Origin: an uncultured Lachnospiraceae bacterium
GTDB lineage: Bacteria > Bacillota > Clostridia > Lachnospirales > Lachnospiraceae
Direction: 5' to 3'
DNA length: 30,775 nt
NCBI GenBank assembly: GCA_910585895.1
Contig: CAJUHY010000032.1
Coordinates: 1-30,775 of the forward strand
This document shows positions 29,779 to 30,775 of the stretch, piece after piece. The translations under genes and the position numbers were made by a program. The notes under the pieces were generated by a model. The model was not told the origin of the DNA, did no database searches, and saw nothing but the letters and a program-made list of their open reading frames with translations. The stretch's first letter is position 1, and the number at the start of each line of letters is the position of its first letter.

Positions 29779-30775
29779 ATGCTGTCGTCTTTTTTTCAGC
29801 TTTCTCTTGCCATTCGCAATGTGTGGCCGCAGCGCATGAGCCTGAAAGCGCTTCTGGCGCTCTATATGCTTCTGTTGCTTGCCGGAACGCCTGTAACGCT
29901 CCTGTCCTGTATCCCATACGGCCTGTTCGGTATTCTGGTGGCCGTTTGTGTTTATGGATTGACTGCTTACCGAGATACTGCAGCACAGAATGTTTGCATG
30001 GGCATGATTGGGTGTGTGCTTACCATCGTGGCAGATAATTTTTTAACAATTCTTCTGCATACGCTGATTCCCCTGTCTTTCATCTCCCAGCAGTATGTTT
30101 CTTTCATTGTCAGGCTGATTCACATTTTGCTGTTTTATTATATTACGCTGTTTTGCGGCAAACTGCTTAAAAAATTATTACTGTCAGGCAAAGGCGTTTT
30201 ACGCCTTCCGCAGATGTGGTATCTGATTGATGCCGCATTATTGCTCCTTATAACCATTTATCTGTTCGATAATTTGATTCCGGGACAAAATGGCTCTGTC
30301 GGCAAAATGATTTATAATAATGTCTTACATATTTCAGGGTATCTGCTTGTTATGCTTTTTTTGCTTCTGGCTATGCGCCGTTCTTATCTGGAACAGATAC
30401 AGACAGAGGCAAAACAGAAAGCCTTGCAGGATTTACAGGACTACACACACAATTTGGAAGTCATGTATAACGGTCTGCGTTCCTTTAAGCATGATTACGT
30501 TAACATTTTGCTCTCTATAACCGGTTATATTGAAAATGGGGATATGGACGAATTAAAGAAATTTTTTGAAGACAAAATCTTTCCGACGAAGAGTCTGATG
30601 GATCAGGGGGATTACAAGCTGAATCAACTTTGTAATATCGGTGTGTTGGAAATCAAGAGTCTGCTCTCCGCAAAAATGATTTACGCCCATGAGTCTGGGG
30701 TTGACGTCACGATTGATATTCCCGATCGAGTGGACAGCTTTTTCATAGATACCGTAGATCTTGCCAGAATACTGG
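29779..30775 (+). CDS. AgrC-like sensor histidine kinase, truncated by window end
   Basis: The first 332 residues of a larger protein that runs off the right edge. About six hydrophobic segments occupy residues 15-210 (for example LLALYMLLLLAGTPVTLL and FYYITLFCGKLL), followed by a helical linker (YLEQIQTEAKQKALQDLQDY) and the H-box SFKHDYVNILLSITGYIE, whose histidine near residue 236 is the expected autophosphorylation site. This arrangement is that of the peptide-sensing AgrC/GHKL kinases. The GHKL ATPase domain should lie largely beyond the window. AAGGAG is upstream, with rather long spacing, of the ATG. Adjacent agrA, agrB or agrD genes, if any, are outside the window; no signal-peptide gene is seen upstream. 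Confidence 0.88.
   Translation, partial: MLSSFFQLSLAIRNVWPQRMSLKALLALYMLLLLAGTPVTLLSCIPYGLFGILVAVCVYGLTAYRDTAAQNVCMGMIGCVLTIVADNFLTILLHTLIPLSFISQQYVSFIVRLIHILLFYYITLFCGKLLKKLLLSGKGVLRLPQMWYLIDAALLLLITIYLFDNLIPGQNGSVGKMIYNNVLHISGYLLVMLFLLLAMRRSYLEQIQTEAKQKALQDLQDYTHNLEVMYNGLRSFKHDYVNILLSITGYIENGDMDELKKFFEDKIFPTKSLMDQGDYKLNQLCNIGVLEIKSLLSAKMIYAHESGVDVTIDIPDRVDSFFIDTVDLARIL

Noticed and set aside
1..30775. CRISPR arrays, insertion sequences, prophage genes, integrase or toxin-antitoxin pairs
   Set aside because: None was found: there are no regularly spaced repeats, transposase motifs or phage structural genes; the only mobile-element candidate is the gene-free cloverleaf.

Overview
The window looks like a chromosomal segment from a low-to-mid-GC Firmicute, most likely a motile Lachnospiraceae (Clostridia). 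This is judged from protein style (CdaR/PucR-like regulator, short ThiC, YjfB, CvfB, AgrC-like kinase), consensus sigma-A promoters with strong Shine-Dalgarno sequences, and rho-independent terminators. The genus cannot be fixed from sequence reading alone. Nearly all genes are on the minus strand; the exceptions are a DNA glycosylase (10932-11465), a short yjfB-like gene (26570-26746) and an incomplete sensor kinase at the right edge (29779-30775). There is no transposase, phage gene, CRISPR array or rRNA.

Layout from left to right: an HD-GYP response regulator; a DEDDh exonuclease with a topoisomerase-type zinc finger upstream of topB; a GH36 alpha-galactosidase with an adjacent AraC regulator; an unrecognised coiled-coil protein behind a possible sigma-D (flagellar) promoter; a membrane-bound degenerate-GGDEF/EAL phosphodiesterase; a 363-base intergenic region holding a striking cloverleaf-shaped inverted-repeat element; a hypoxanthine/uracil-DNA glycosylase; and then, reading right to left, a TPP-riboswitch-controlled thiamin operon (thiC, a shortened thiW, thiM, thiE, thiD) that appears to run on into a DUF3298-type lipoprotein and a Nudix hydrolase.

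The right half holds a cell-envelope block: CdaR-like regulator, ftsE, ftsX and a C-terminal processing protease, followed by a divergent WecG/TagA-type protein coupled to a YitT membrane protein. Beyond these is an AT-rich 545-base gap with a cluster of DnaA boxes, an MGMT-type DNA repair protein, a secreted SH3-NlpC/P60 hydrolase with a WalR-like box, thioredoxin reductase, yjfB, then acyl-ACP thioesterase - cvfB - CPBP protease as a tight operon, tRNA-Gln(CTG), and the AgrC-like kinase.

The observations most worth following are the four-way-junction element at 10667-10810, the apparent in-frame loss of the N-terminal half of ThiW, the DnaA-box cluster, and the Nudix and lipoprotein genes attached to the thiamin operon. 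Promoter, terminator and motif calls were made by eye; family assignments rest on remembered family motifs, not on database searches.
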